A DNA stretch of 64,000 bases from AP-15 sp963787425 (lineage in GTDB: Bacteria; Pseudomonadota; Alphaproteobacteria; ATCC43930; CGMCC-115725), in NCBI GenBank assembly GCA_963787425.1, contig CAWBCV010000004.1:496001-560000 (forward strand). The letters are read 5' to 3'. The notes below the pieces were generated by a model. It had not been told where the DNA came from. It searched no databases and saw nothing but the letters and a program-made list of their open reading frames with translations. Positions 8,827-17,804 of this stretch are shown piece by piece (the stretch's first letter is position 1; every line of letters starts with the position of its first letter). A program made the translations under genes and the position numbers.

Positions 8827-9573
8827 ATGGAGATGCGAGGCCAAAGCGTCATCGTTACCGGCGGCGCTTCCGGGATCGGCAAGGCCACCGCCCTTCTGCT
8901 GGCTCGCGAGGGCGCAAGGGTCCTCGTCGGAGATATCGACGAGGCGGGCGGGCAGGCGGCCGCGGCGGAGGCCGCGGCAGAACAGCTGGCAGTCGAATAC
9001 CTTCCGCTCGACCTGACCGACCCCTCGTCGATCGCCGGATTCGCAGCTGCAGTTTATCGGCGTACAGACCGCGTCGATGGCTTGGTCAATGCTGCCGGTT
9101 GGGACCAGATCCAGCCGTTTCTCGAAAACCCACCGGCGATGTGGGATCGCATCGTCGCGATCAATCTGATGGGCGCGGTCCGCCTGACCCGGGACGTGTT
9201 GCCTTCGATGGTGGCCGCGCGCGCCGGCAAGATCGTCAATATCTCGAGCGATGCGGGGCGGGTCGGCAGTATGGGGGAAACCGTCTATGCTGCCGCAAAG
9301 GGTGGCCTGATCGCCTTTACCAAGTCGCTCGCGCGCGAGCTCGCGCGCTATCAGCTAAACGTCAATTGCGTCTGTCCCGGCCCGACCGACACGCCGCTGT
9401 TCCAGCATCAGCCTGACCGTATAAAAGAAGCATTGACCCGCGCCATCCCGTTCCGCCGGATCGCGCAACCGATGGAAATCGCCCAAGCGGTCCTGTTTTT
9501 TCTGAGCCGCCGATCGGATTACATTACGGGTCAGGTACTGAGCGTCAGCGGCGGATTGACTATGGTGGATTGA
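8827..9573 (+). CDS. SDR family oxidoreductase, BadH/FabG-like
   Basis: 248-residue classical SDR. It has TGGASGIG at residues 11-18, the NAAG-type motif at 88-91, catalytic Ser140/Ser141, Tyr154 and Lys158 (YAAAK), and a C-terminal ITGQVLSVSGGLTMVD as in FabG-like enzymes. The segment VCPGPTDTPLFQ resembles 2-hydroxycyclohexanecarboxyl-CoA dehydrogenase (BadH) and relatives acting on acyl-CoA substrates. It follows the sulfatase-fold gene by 75 bases on the same strand. Whether it belongs to the capsule operon or to lipid metabolism cannot be decided; the precise substrate is unknown. Confidence 0.8.
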   Translation: MEMRGQSVIVTGGASGIGKATALLLAREGARVLVGDIDEAGGQAAAAEAAAEQLAVEYLPLDLTDPSSIAGFAAAVYRRTDRVDGLVNAAGWDQIQPFLENPPAMWDRIVAINLMGAVRLTRDVLPSMVAARAGKIVNISSDAGRVGSMGETVYAAAKGGLIAFTKSLARELARYQLNVNCVCPGPTDTPLFQHQPDRIKEALTRAIPFRRIAQPMEIAQAVLFFLSRRSDYITGQVLSVSGGLTMVD

Positions 9574-9630
9574 GCAAACCTCGCTGTCGCGGCAAGATCC
9601 GATCTCATAACCCGTGCGGAAGGAGTGACA

Positions 9631-9906
9631 ATGCCTAGACAAATCCTGTGGGCTCTCGCCGCGGCGATAACTCTCTCGCTCAGTGGCGGCGCTTCGGCGC
9701 AGCAGACGCCGCCCGACCCTGGCGCGGCGGCCAACGTGAAGCAGAGCCAGACATACGAGCAGGTACTGCAGAGCAACCCCTCGTTCCGCAACAAGCGCAT
9801 GCAGCAGGAATGCGGCCCAGTGACCGATCCGGAATTGCACGCAAGTTGCGTCGCATCGTTTGGCGGCGACGGCGCACCGCCGCAGCGCAAGTCGCGTCAG
9901 CATTGA
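9631..9906 (+). CDS. Small secreted protein of unknown function
   Basis: 91-residue protein with a clear Sec signal peptide (ILWALAAAITLSLSGGASAQ), probably cleaved after ASA, leaving a hydrophilic Gln/Pro-rich mature peptide with two cysteines (QQECGPVTDP and HASCVASF) that could form a disulfide. The ATG at 9631 is preceded by GGAAGGAG, a strong Shine-Dalgarno; a GTG at 9625 overlaps that signal and is unlikely. The family was not recognised. It sits alone between an SDR and a DUF427 gene. Confidence 0.65.
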   Translation: MPRQILWALAAAITLSLSGGASAQQTPPDPGAAANVKQSQTYEQVLQSNPSFRNKRMQQECGPVTDPELHASCVASFGGDGAPPQRKSRQH

Positions 9907-9928
9907 ATTGAGATCTGAGGAAATCGAA

Positions 9929-10321
9929 ATGCCCAACTCTGCCCCGGGCTTTGCCAGCCGGCTCGATTACCGCGTCGACCTGCTCCCCGCAGGCCGGCGC
10001 GTCACGGTCAAATTCGGCGGCGTGACGATCGCCGACAGCAGCGAAGCGCTGCGCGTCGAAGAGACCGGCCATGGCCCGGTCTATTACCTGCCGCAAAAAG
10101 ACGTGCGGCTTGATCTGATGCATCCGACCGAACACCACACCCGCTGCCCGTACAAGGGCGAGGCGTCGTACTGGACGATCGAAGTTCCGGGAGAGGCAGG
10201 CGCGATCCGGCGCTCAGAAAACGCCGTATGGGCCTATCTTTCGCCCTATGACGAAGTGTCGCGGCTCGCCGGCTATTACGCCTTCTACCCCAATCGGGTT
10301 GATTCGATCACCGTCAACTGA
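9929..10321 (+). CDS. DUF427 domain protein
   Basis: 130-residue soluble protein matching the DUF427 family: RVTVKFGGVTIADSSEALRV, then PVYYLPQKDVRLDLM, TRCPYKGEASYW and a C-terminal YYAFYPNRVDSI. The ATG at 9929 follows TCTGAGGAAATCGAA, an acceptable ribosome-binding site; the open frame starts earlier (9860) but overlaps the preceding gene. DUF427 proteins are small beta-rich proteins of unknown biochemical role, widespread in alphaproteobacteria and actinobacteria. The next gene starts 13 bases downstream, so co-transcription with the gamma-glutamyltransferase-family gene is likely. Confidence 0.85.
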   Translation: MPNSAPGFASRLDYRVDLLPAGRRVTVKFGGVTIADSSEALRVEETGHGPVYYLPQKDVRLDLMHPTEHHTRCPYKGEASYWTIEVPGEAGAIRRSENAVWAYLSPYDEVSRLAGYYAFYPNRVDSITVN

Positions 10322-10333
10322 GCGGCGAGCGGC

Positions 10334-11896
10334 ATGCATCTCACCCAGAACTGGCACATCCGCAAGCCGCCCGTGTGCTCGGCGGGCGGTGTTGTCGCGT
10401 CGCAAAGCGGAACGGCGGCCCGTGTCGGCGCCGAAGTGTTGACGGCGGGCGGCGGCGCGGTCGACGCCGTCGTAGCCACTGCTTTTGCTCTCGCGGCGGT
10501 TGAGCCGTGGAACAGCGGCCTCGGCGGTATCGGCTTCATAGTCGTGCACCAGGCCGGCGCCGACCGTGCCGATATCGTCGATTTCGGCCCGGTTGCACCG
10601 CACGGCCTCGATCCGGCCGCGTTCCCGTTGACCGGGGAGATGAGGACCGAGCTCTTCACTTGGCCGCAGGTCTCTGGCGATCGCAACATGCACGGGCCGC
10701 TCTCCTTCGCAATCCCGACCGCGGTCCGCGGCTATGCTCTGGCTATCGAGCGCTTCGGGCGCCTGCCGTGGCGCGAGCTGGTCAAACCGGCGATCGCGCT
10801 TGCCCGCACCGGCTTGCCGGTCGACTGGTTCACGACAGTGAAGGTCGCCAGTGCTGCCACTGATCTGCGTCGCTATGAGGAGAGCCGGCGAGTTTGGCTG
10901 CCTGACGGTCTGCCGCCGGTCTGCCCACCCGATAGTGACAGTATGAGCCTGCCGCTCGGGCGTCTTGCCGAAACGCTCGAGCGGCTCGCCGAAACCGGAC
11001 CCGCGGATTTCTATGACGGGGAGATCGCGCGGTCGATTGTCGCCGACACGCGGGTCGGCGGCGGCGTCCTCTCAGTCGAAGATCTGGCGAATTGTCGCGC
11101 GCGCATCGTGCCGCCGCTCGAAACCCCCTATCGGGGCGTCAAGTTCCAGACCACCCCCGGGATGACGGCAGGACCGACCCTCGCGGGGATCCTCCGAATT
11201 CTTGGCGGACGAAAGTTCGCCGGCACACCCGACGCCCATTACTTCGAGGCGCTCATCGAGGTGCTCCGGCAGGCTTATGCCGAGCGACTTGAGACCATGG
11301 GTGATGTCGAAACCGGTTCGCGGACCTCGACCACGCATATTACCGCCATCGACCATCAAGGCGGCATAGCGGCATTGACGACGACGCTGTTGTCGTCGTT
11401 CGGCAGCCGTTATGTGTTGCCCGGTACCGGCATCCTCATGAACAATGGTGTGATGTGGTTCGACCCGCGTCCCGGCCGGCCGAACTCGATCGGGCCCGGT
11501 AAACGCGCGCTGACCAATATGTGTCCGGTCGTGGTGGCGCGCGACGGGCGGCCATGGTTCGGCGTCGGTGCGTCCGGAGGCCGGCGCATTCTCGGGGCGG
11601 TGCTGCAGCTCGCAAGCTTTATCATCGATTTCGGCATGGATCCCGAAGCTGCGGCCCACCATCCGCGGATCGATGTGAACGGCGGCGATCGGTTCGGCAT
11701 CGACCGCCGGCTTGCTCCCGAAATCATCGAGAGGCTGTCTCGGCAACCGGGAGCGACGCTGGTGGAGCACACGGTCTTTCCGACCCGTTTTGCCTGTCCG
11801 AACCTGGTGCTGCGCGGCGCCGATGCGGTGAATCACGGCATATCCGACGTGATGTCGCCCTGGTCGGCGGCGGTCGCCGAACCCAGCGGCGTGTGA
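10334..11896 (+). CDS. Gamma-glutamyltransferase family protein
   Basis: 520-residue Ntn-hydrolase of the gamma-glutamyltranspeptidase family, which matures by autocleavage. N-terminal family sequence is GGVVASQSGTAARVGAEVL and GGGAVDAVVATAFALAAVEP. The cleavage and nucleophile site is the Thr-Thr-His at residues 333-335 (STTHITAID), followed by small-subunit blocks MNNGVMWFDPRPGRPNSIGPGKR and GASGGRRILGAVLQ. It is somewhat shorter than classical GGTs (about 560-580) and shows no signal peptide, so it may be a cytoplasmic acylase-like member (compare YwrD) rather than a periplasmic glutathione-degrading enzyme. It lies 13 bases after the DUF427 gene. Confidence 0.85.
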   Translation: MHLTQNWHIRKPPVCSAGGVVASQSGTAARVGAEVLTAGGGAVDAVVATAFALAAVEPWNSGLGGIGFIVVHQAGADRADIVDFGPVAPHGLDPAAFPLTGEMRTELFTWPQVSGDRNMHGPLSFAIPTAVRGYALAIERFGRLPWRELVKPAIALARTGLPVDWFTTVKVASAATDLRRYEESRRVWLPDGLPPVCPPDSDSMSLPLGRLAETLERLAETGPADFYDGEIARSIVADTRVGGGVLSVEDLANCRARIVPPLETPYRGVKFQTTPGMTAGPTLAGILRILGGRKFAGTPDAHYFEALIEVLRQAYAERLETMGDVETGSRTSTTHITAIDHQGGIAALTTTLLSSFGSRYVLPGTGILMNNGVMWFDPRPGRPNSIGPGKRALTNMCPVVVARDGRPWFGVGASGGRRILGAVLQLASFIIDFGMDPEAAAHHPRIDVNGGDRFGIDRRLAPEIIERLSRQPGATLVEHTVFPTRFACPNLVLRGADAVNHGISDVMSPWSAAVAEPSGV

Positions 11897-11933
11897 CCCG
11901 TCCCGCGCAATGAGCCGGGCGGAGATGCATGCG

Positions 11934-12689
11934 TCAGGAGCGGGTCAGCAGATACAATAGGATCGCAGCCGCCGCGGCCACGTTGAGTGACTGCACGCTG
12001 CCGCTGCCGCGGATCGACCAAATCTGATCACAGGCGGCGATTGTGGCGGGATCGAGACCGGTCTCCTCATTGCCAAAGACCAGCGCGACCGGCGGCCCGC
12101 TTTCCAACCTGTCCGGCACCGGACCGTACCCAAGGGCGGTGCCGATCACGCGATAGGCCGGCCGCAGTTCGAAGAGAGCGGCCGGGAGCGGCGCGCGGTG
12201 CAAATCCAAGTGCTCTAGTCCACCTTCGGCCACGCGGTAACTGGCATCCGATGGCAATGCCTGGTCCGGCCGGTCGGCCAGAATGATCCGCTCGAGGCCG
12301 AAGAAGGCGGCGCTGCGGGCGAGCGCCCCCAGGTTATGGGGGTTGCCGATGCCGTCGAGGATAAGCAGTGGCTTGCCGTTCTTCGCCGAAATCCGAGCCG
12401 CGTTTCGATCGAAGCCGGCCCATGGCTGCGGCGCGGCGATCGCCACGAGACCGCCGTGCAGGGGCGTCCCGGCGACGCGCGCGAGTTCAGCTTTGTCCAC
12501 TTCACGAAAGGGCTTGCGAGCGCGGGCGAGCGTGCGGCAGAACGAGCCGACCTCGCCCTTGACCTTGTCCTCGAAGAATAGCCGCTCGACCCGCCGCGGA
12601 TCGCGCTCGAACAGAGCGGTCACCGCTGCAAGCCCGCATATCCGCAACAGCTGCCGCGCATGCGGCGGACGGCTCTCCTCTTTCCTCAT
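11934..12689 (-). CDS. TrmH/SpoU-family rRNA or tRNA 2'-O-methyltransferase
   Basis: SPOUT-fold RNA methyltransferase. An N-terminal substrate-binding domain (RRVERLFFED, LHGGLVAIAAPQ) is followed by the SpoU motifs: LILDGIGNPHNLGALARSAA (motif 1), VALVFGNEETGLDP (motif 2) and GSVQSLNVAAAAAILLY (motif 3, knot). These residues bind SAM and the target ribose. The ATG at 12689 (MRKEESRPP) gives 251 residues; the longer frame to 12773 overlaps a dispersed palindrome and is unlikely to be translated. It converges with the GGT-family gene. The exact RNA target is not readable from sequence. Confidence 0.85.
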   Translation of the reverse strand: MRKEESRPPHARQLLRICGLAAVTALFERDPRRVERLFFEDKVKGEVGSFCRTLARARKPFREVDKAELARVAGTPLHGGLVAIAAPQPWAGFDRNAARISAKNGKPLLILDGIGNPHNLGALARSAAFFGLERIILADRPDQALPSDASYRVAEGGLEHLDLHRAPLPAALFELRPAYRVIGTALGYGPVPDRLESGPPVALVFGNEETGLDPATIAACDQIWSIRGSGSVQSLNVAAAAAILLYLLTRS

Positions 12690-12761
12690 TGCCAAGGCTC
12701 TAAATGCCGTTCCGAGTTCCCGCTTTCCCGAAATGGACAAAATGACGTAGGGAATAACCCC

Positions 12762-12781
12762 ATCCCCGTGCAAGCGGGGAT
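12762..12781. repeat. Dispersed palindrome (ATCCCCG...CGGGGAT)
   Basis: A 7-bp stem, ATCCCCG / CGGGGAT, flanks a six-base loop between two divergent genes. It is the type of short dispersed palindrome common in intergenic DNA of alphaproteobacteria. A related hairpin core (CCCCCGCGAAGGCGGGGG) lies inside the IS256-family transposase near 16995-17013. Confidence 0.55.
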
Positions 12782-12808
12782 CGAAGCCGGTTTTTGGGAG
12801 CTTGCGCG

Positions 12809-13657
12809 ATGGTGGCCTGGATCGAGACCTGTCGCAGCGTCGTGTCCCCTTGGGAGTGCGACGTCACCGAACATTTCACGATCGCCTATTATTTCGATCG
12901 GCTGGCGGATGCGGCCGTGACAACGGCGGAAAGCCTGGGCGTGCGCGACTTGGCCGGCTCGGGGGCTCGCCGCTTCGACGTCCGGTTTGTTCGCGAGCTC
13001 CGCGCCGGCGCCAGCTTTCATATTCTGAGCGCTCCCATCGCATTCGACGAAAACTCGGTTCGCCTCGGTCACCAAATCGTCAACTCCGCCGATGGCGAAG
13101 TCACGGCTTGGGTCGAGGAAACACTCGACCACGCGGCGGAACCATTGCCGCGAAATCTTCGTGAAGCAATTGGCGGGCACCTCTTGGCCTGGCCAGGACC
13201 GGCGGTCGAACGCCGTCCCGAACCGAATGGGATCGAACAGTTTATTCCGACGGTGCGCGATCGGATCAAGCCCATGGATTTGGATTCGGGGGGAAGGCTC
13301 GCGCTCCCGGCTTTTGTCCACCGTTTCACGGCCGGCTCCATCCAGGCGCTCACCGCCATCGGCGCGACATCCGCCTATATGAAGACCGAGCGCCGCGGCT
13401 ATTCGACATTCGAGCTCGCGCTCCAAGTAACCGGCTCGCCGCGATCGGGTGATCCCGTCCTCGTCGAAACCGGCATCGTGCATCTCGGCAACTCGTCGCT
13501 CCGCTTCATTCATCGGATGTGCGACCCCGCGAACGGAGCTGAATACGCGAGACTGGGACAATTCGGGGTACAGCTCGATCTCGATACCAGACGGCCCGCC
13601 GCGTTGCCGGAACGCCTCCGGGCAGCCGCCGCCCGGCTGCTGGTCCCAGGGGGCTAG
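12809..13657 (+). CDS. Double-hotdog acyl-CoA/acyl-ACP thioesterase-like protein
   Basis: 282-residue protein built of two hotdog-like halves. The first begins with SVVSPWECDVTEHFTIAYYF, the pattern of 4-hydroxybenzoyl-CoA thioesterase/YbgC enzymes (in which an Asp follows the W-x-D-x-N/H motif). The second half starts near residue 145 with IKPMDLDSGGRLALPAFVH. The ATG at 12809 is preceded by GGGAG with 8-base spacing. A nitroreductase follows 13 bases downstream, so the two form a likely operon. Members hydrolyse acyl thioesters; the actual substrate here is unknown. Confidence 0.65.
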   Translation: MVAWIETCRSVVSPWECDVTEHFTIAYYFDRLADAAVTTAESLGVRDLAGSGARRFDVRFVRELRAGASFHILSAPIAFDENSVRLGHQIVNSADGEVTAWVEETLDHAAEPLPRNLREAIGGHLLAWPGPAVERRPEPNGIEQFIPTVRDRIKPMDLDSGGRLALPAFVHRFTAGSIQALTAIGATSAYMKTERRGYSTFELALQVTGSPRSGDPVLVETGIVHLGNSSLRFIHRMCDPANGAEYARLGQFGVQLDLDTRRPAALPERLRAAAARLLVPGG

Positions 13658-13670
13658 CCGGGAGATGGCG

Positions 13671-14378
13671 ATGGCACCGATCGGACTGCCGGACATCGGT
13701 TTGTTTCAGGCGATCTATTCGGCGCGATCGATCCGCCGCCTCAAGCCCGATCCGGTGCCAGAAGAGCTGATAACCAGGATACTCGATGCGGCGATCCGCG
13801 CACCCTCGGGCGGCAATGCTCAGAGCTGGGCCTTTCTAGTGGTGCGCGACCCGGACCTGAGGCACCAGCTCGGCGTTATCTACCGCAAGGCCTCAGACAT
13901 CGCAGAGGCGGTCTATGCGGCGCGCGGCCGTCCGCCACATCTCACGGAGCATCAATACGCTCGGTTTATGGCCGCTGGCGGGCATCTCTGGGACCATATG
14001 GGTGAGGCGCCGGTGCTGCTCCTCCCCTGTTCTCACCGCCCTGTCTTGCCCGCGCGCGAGGCGCTGCCGCCGGACATCGCCGCGGGCTGGGAGGAAGAGG
14101 CCGCCTATGCCGAGCGCATCCGTGGCGCCAGCATCTATCCTGCGGTGCAGAACCTCATTCTCGCCTGCCGCGGTCTTGGGCTCGGCACCGTGATAACCAC
14201 CAACCACATCCGCTGCGAGGACGAGGTCAAGGCGCTTCTTGGGATTCCCGAGGATGTCTCAACCTGGGCGCTGATGCCGGTCGGCTGGCCGATCGACAAG
14301 TTCGGGCCGCTGACCCGCCGGCCGCTAACCGCGATCGCCCACGCCGACCGCTGGGGAGCCGCTTGGCCCATTAGCTGA
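13671..14378 (+). CDS. Nitroreductase family FMN oxidoreductase
   Basis: 235-residue nitroreductase-fold protein that uses FMN and NAD(P)H. The FMN-binding N-terminal motif is YSARSIRRLKPDPVPEELI with IRAPSGGNAQSWAFLVV; the C-terminal FMN-contact region is ILACRGLGLGTVIT. It resembles the branch annotated as nitroreductase/BluB-like oxidoreductases. The ATG at 13671 has GGGAG with 6-base spacing; an ATG at 13665 is too close to it. It is probably co-transcribed with the thioesterase-like gene. The substrate is unknown. Confidence 0.8.
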   Translation: MAPIGLPDIGLFQAIYSARSIRRLKPDPVPEELITRILDAAIRAPSGGNAQSWAFLVVRDPDLRHQLGVIYRKASDIAEAVYAARGRPPHLTEHQYARFMAAGGHLWDHMGEAPVLLLPCSHRPVLPAREALPPDIAAGWEEEAAYAERIRGASIYPAVQNLILACRGLGLGTVITTNHIRCEDEVKALLGIPEDVSTWALMPVGWPIDKFGPLTRRPLTAIAHADRWGAAWPIS

Positions 14379-14494
14379 CACCCGATTACTCGAATGCGTC
14401 ACGATATGGCTCCACGGGCGCCTGCTATATCAGCGATTTGACGGTCTTTTTTAACCAAATCCTGTAATCAATCCGAAACGAGAAAGATATCGGA

Positions 14495-14686
14495 GTCTCC
14501 GATGAGCAGCCGCTGCCTCGGCCTGACCGCCGAGCCGTTCACCGGCTGATCAAGGACTGTCGGGGCGTTACGGCGACGGAATATGGCGCTAATCGCAGTG
14601 TTAATTGCCGTCGCAGCGATCGCCTCCTTCACATTGCTCGGTACGCATCTCAGCAGCACCTTCAGCTCCGTCGCCAGGAAGTTGTA
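14495..14686 (+). pseudogene. Remnant of a Flp/Fap-type pilin gene
   Basis: The reading frame gives RLIKDCRGVTATEYGA and then, after one extra A near 14591, IAVLIAVAAIASFTLLGTHL and SSTFSSVARKL-stop. This is the Flp pilin pattern: a Glu-Tyr processing motif (TATEYG), a hydrophobic helix, and a short tail ending in SSVAxxL. No ATG or GTG start exists upstream in the correct frame; the in-frame segment opens just after a TAA near 14466. The gene is therefore frameshifted and without a start. No tad/cpa assembly genes are nearby, so this is an orphan remnant unless a base is wrong. Confidence 0.6.
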
Positions 14687-14930
14687 AACGTAAACCGGTC
14701 GCGAGCAAAGTCGCCGCTGCTGAACCGATACTGGCCCGAGGCCGGCCGACCGAACGAGACTGCGACGGGGTTCACAGTCCTTTCCCGGAAGTCGCGAGCA
14801 GACTGGTGCGGCACGACGTCCCCCGGGCGGGAGCATCGTAAGTTCGGCCGGCGCGAAGGATCGTGCACAGATTTGCCACAACCATGCGTTATTCTGCGCT
14901 CCTAACCGAGCCAAACGAAGGATTCGAGTA

Positions 14931-15509
14931 GTGGCCTACAAGCAGCTGATGCCGTTTCAGGTGACGATTTGCGGGATCGAAGAGTTGGAGGGCCATTGCG
15001 CAGGAGGGATAACGCATGTTCTCTCGATCCTCGACCCCGGCTGGCCTGAGCCGGAATCCTTGAGCGGGTTCGGCATCGACAGGCGTTTGCGGCTGCGCTT
15101 TCACGACGTGATCGAATCGCAGCCCGGCTGGATCGCGCCGGAGCGCTGGGACGTCGAGCTGCTGCTCGCCTTTTCCCGAGACCTCACCTTGGCCACGGAG
15201 GCTCATCTTCTCATTCATTGCCATGCCGGAGTATCCCGCTCGACGGCGGCGGCGACCTTGGTCATGGCGCAGACCTGCCCCGACCGGCCGGCTGACGAAG
15301 TGCTGCGGGAAGTCGTCCGCCTGCGCCCGCGGGCCTGGCCCAATCTTCGCATCCTCGAACTCGGCGACGAGATCCTCGGCCGTGGCGGCGAGATCGTCGA
15401 AGCCGCCCGGGCGCATTACCGCCGCGCGATCGAACGCGAGCCCTGGCTGGCGGAAGCGATGATCGACGGCGGGCGCGGCCGCGAGGTCGCCGCCGCCGGC
15501 CTGCCCTAA
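14931..15509 (+). CDS. Protein tyrosine/dual-specificity phosphatase family protein
   Basis: 192-residue protein with the cysteine-phosphatase signature HCHAGVSRSTAA (HC-x5-R-S/T) near residues 98-109, the P-loop with catalytic Cys and Arg. A general-acid Asp is plausible upstream (RFHDVIESQPGW). This group is widespread in alphaproteobacteria and is often annotated as a tyrosine phosphatase. The GTG at 14931 is used; an ATG at 14949 is an alternative. The C-terminal ~60 residues form a helical tail (ARAHYRRAIEREPWLAEAM). The substrate is unknown. Its convergent neighbour is the DUF2272 lipoprotein gene. Confidence 0.8.
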   Translation: MAYKQLMPFQVTICGIEELEGHCAGGITHVLSILDPGWPEPESLSGFGIDRRLRLRFHDVIESQPGWIAPERWDVELLLAFSRDLTLATEAHLLIHCHAGVSRSTAAATLVMAQTCPDRPADEVLREVVRLRPRAWPNLRILELGDEILGRGGEIVEAARAHYRRAIEREPWLAEAMIDGGRGREVAAAGLP

Positions 15510-15526
15510 AAGGCCATCGAGGTGTT

Positions 15527-16343
15527 TCAGCGCAGGTATTCGACCCGCAGCACCACGAAGTAATGGTGGTCGGGATCGATGACGATGCCGTCGGGGCCCG
15601 CGAGGTGACCGTCGGCGGTGGTCGGGATGTGCTTCATCGAGACGGCATTGTCGACATTGCCGCCTATCACATCGAGATAACCGGGCTGGATCGCGACGAC
15701 GATATCGCAATGACCCGGAAAGCGGCCGGTCGGCAGGTCGTCATATGTAACCGGTTGCCGACCGCGCCAGTAACAGATCAGATCGCCGCGCTGCGGAGCG
15801 TAAAACTCGACCCGCTCGGCGGAAAGCGCGGTGCCCGGCTCGAGACCGAGAGAGTGACGCCGCGCCGCGTTTATATAGTCGGAATGGGTTTCCGAGTAAG
15901 GGAAGCGGGTACCGGCTCCGGCAATCCGCATCACATATGAAATAAAGGCGGCAGACCAAGCAAAGTTGCCATCTTCAGAGGCCGGGAAGATAACGCCGTT
16001 CTCGTCGTGAATTCCGGTCCAGCCTTGCTGTCGCCAGCGCGGGTCGAGACCGAGCCACCAATATTCGCCGAACTCGTTGCCAGAGCCCCTCTTCGCGTTC
16101 CTCGTCTTCCGGCAATTCGGTATTCGGGTACACGACAGGCTGCCCGAATGCCCGCCACTCGCGAAACGCTATCTGCACGGCGGCCTCGCGAGAGAAGCCT
16201 TGGTACGGCCACCGTGCGAAGGGCGGGATGTGCGCGTCGAGGGCTGCCGTCGGCGGTCGCAGAACCGGGGACGGCGGCGCTGACGGAGGCGGAACACAGC
16301 CGGCTAGCATCAAGCCGAGCAGTAGCGCCGAGCGTCGGATCAC
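15527..16343 (-). CDS. DUF2272 lipoprotein (one frameshift)
   Basis: Predicted periplasmic lipoprotein of the DUF2272 family. The N-terminus has a lipobox (LLLGLMLAGC), then a proline-rich linker and FSREAAVQIAFREWRAFGQP. After EEGLWQRV, near 16066, the frame breaks: an extra C separates it from GEYWWLGLDPRWR, DENGVIFPASEDGNFAWSAA and the conserved end SETHSDYINAARR and QRGDLICYWRGR. Removing one base would give about 271 residues, so a sequence error or a very recent mutation is likely. DUF2272 resembles CHAP/NlpC-like hydrolases; a cell-wall role is inference. Confidence 0.75.
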
Positions 16344-16596
16344 CGCGGTACCTGGAATGCGACGAGCTGCAGAGGAGGAGCACTCGGTTAACGGTTTGTC
16401 TTATGCCGCCGCGACGTGGCGATAATCAAGATAAGGATTTGGAGAAATGGTCGGGCTCGCGTTAGCGTCCACGCTTGTGGTGGAATTTTCGGGTCGGTCC
16501 GCAGTTGTAGGGCTGCGGTGTGGTTGAGGTGGCCATCGGGCGAGTCGGCTAAGGTGGAGTTGCCAAACTTCAACCTGAAGCACGCGAGAGGACCCG

Positions 16597-17545
16597 ATGA
16601 CCGAAGAGAGATTGGTGCTGGCCGATTTGCTGGAGAAGGCCGGCGATGGAGATTTTCTGCGAGCCGTGGCCGAGGCGGTGCTGCAGTTGCTGATGGAATG
16701 TGACGTCGAGGGGTTGATTGGCGCCGGGCGCTACGAGCGCAGCGGCGAGCGCACCACTTGGCGCCACGGCTATCGCGACCGCACCCTCGGCTTGGCGCGC
16801 TGCAATTGCGGATCCCGAAGCTGCGGCAAGGCGGCTATTTCCCGCCGTTTCTCGAAGCCCGCAAGAGCTCGGAGAAAGCGCTGATCGCGGTGATCGGCCT
16901 GGATCGGCGGCGTGTCGACCCGGCGAGTTGATGATCTGGTGCAGGCGATGGGTTATCGGGGATCAGCAAGTCGCAGGTTTCTAAGCTGTGCAAGAGCCTG
17001 CCCCCGCGAAGGCGGGGGAGATCGACGAGCGCGTGCATGCCTTCCTCGACCGGCCGCTCGCCGGCGAGTGGCCGTATCTGTGGCTCGATGCCACCTACCT
17101 GAAGCAGCGCGAGGGCGGCCGCATCGTCTCGGTCGCCGCGATAATCGCTGTGGCGGTCAACACCGATGGCCGACGCGAGATCGTTGGGTTGCACATCGGC
17201 CCGTCGGAGGCCGAAACCTTCTGGTCGAGCTTTTTGCCGAGCTTGGCGCGACGCGGCTTGCGCGGGATCAAGCTGGTGATCTCGGATGCCCATGAGGGGC
17301 TGAAAGCGGCGATCCGCCGGGTGTTCGGCGCCACCTGGCAGCGCTGCCGCGTGCATTGGATGCGCAACGCTCTGGCTTATGTGGCCAAAACCCAGCAGAG
17401 CATGGTGGCGGTGGCGCTGCGCCAGGCCTTTCTGCAGCCCGATCGGGCCCGGGCCAGCGCCATGCTGCGCCATGTCGCCGACCAATTGCGGCCGAAATGG
17501 CCGAAGCTCGCCGCCTTCATCGACGACAGCGAGACCGACGTGCTG
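16597..17545 (+). mobile_element. IS256-family transposase, frameshifted and 3'-truncated
   Basis: The Mutator/IS256 transposase is recognisable in pieces: LIGAGRYERSGERTTWRHGY near the N-terminus, TRRVDDLVQAMG in the middle, then YLWLDATYLK (first catalytic Asp), VISDAHEGLKAAIRRVFG (second Asp) and CRVHWMRNALAYV. At least two frame changes occur between 16800 and 17000, where a palindromic CCCCCGCGAAGGCGGGGG also sits in the coding path. The C-terminal catalytic Glu region is missing: at about 17546 the sequence passes directly into a DNA methyltransferase fragment. Terminal inverted repeats were not identified. The element is inactive as read. Confidence 0.8.
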
Positions 17546-17663
17546 TCCTACAGATGCGGCCGGTCATTTCGGCCGCGATCAGGCTCGTGCCCGAGCCGAG
17601 AAACGGGTCGTAGACTAATTGGCCGGGTCGGCTGTTGTTGACGATCGGACGGCGCATGCTGCG
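17546..17663 (-). pseudogene. DNA methyltransferase fragment (SAM-binding motif region)
   Basis: The reverse strand encodes MRRPIVNNSRPGQLVYDP followed by FLGSGTSLIAAEMTGR, the SAM-binding DPF-G-GT motif of phage-type N6-adenine methylases with a ParB-like N-terminus. It is a ~118-base piece cut by the IS256 remnant on one side and by an inverted piece of the same gene on the other. Confidence 0.75.
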
Positions 17664-17669
17664 GTCTCG

Positions 17670-17804
17670 AGATCAGCGCGGCTTATGTCGATGTCATTCC
17701 TGCGCCGCTGGCAAGCCTTCACCGGGCGCACCGCGATCCATCAAGCCTCGGGTCAATCGACGAGCGCGCCGGCAGCCAGGACCGAGATAGGTCAGGCTCC
17801 GCCG
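17670..17804 (+). pseudogene. DNA methyltransferase C-terminal fragment, opposite strand
   Basis: The plus strand reads GLEISAAYVDV and then, one frame over, RRWQAFTGRTAIH. In intact phage-type methylases these follow directly after the AEMTGR motif, which here lies on the minus strand just to the left. The fragment is thus inverted relative to its partner and carries an internal frameshift. A small HTH gene follows it, as in intact prophage loci. Confidence 0.65.

Noticed and set aside
11072..11836. 254-codon minus-strand frame opposite the gamma-glutamyltransferase gene
   Set aside because: The plus-strand frame carries the conserved GGT motifs; this is a shadow.
12686..13696. 336-codon open frame opposite the thioesterase-like gene
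   Set aside because: Opposite a gene with a good RBS and family similarity; the translation looks like antisense filler.
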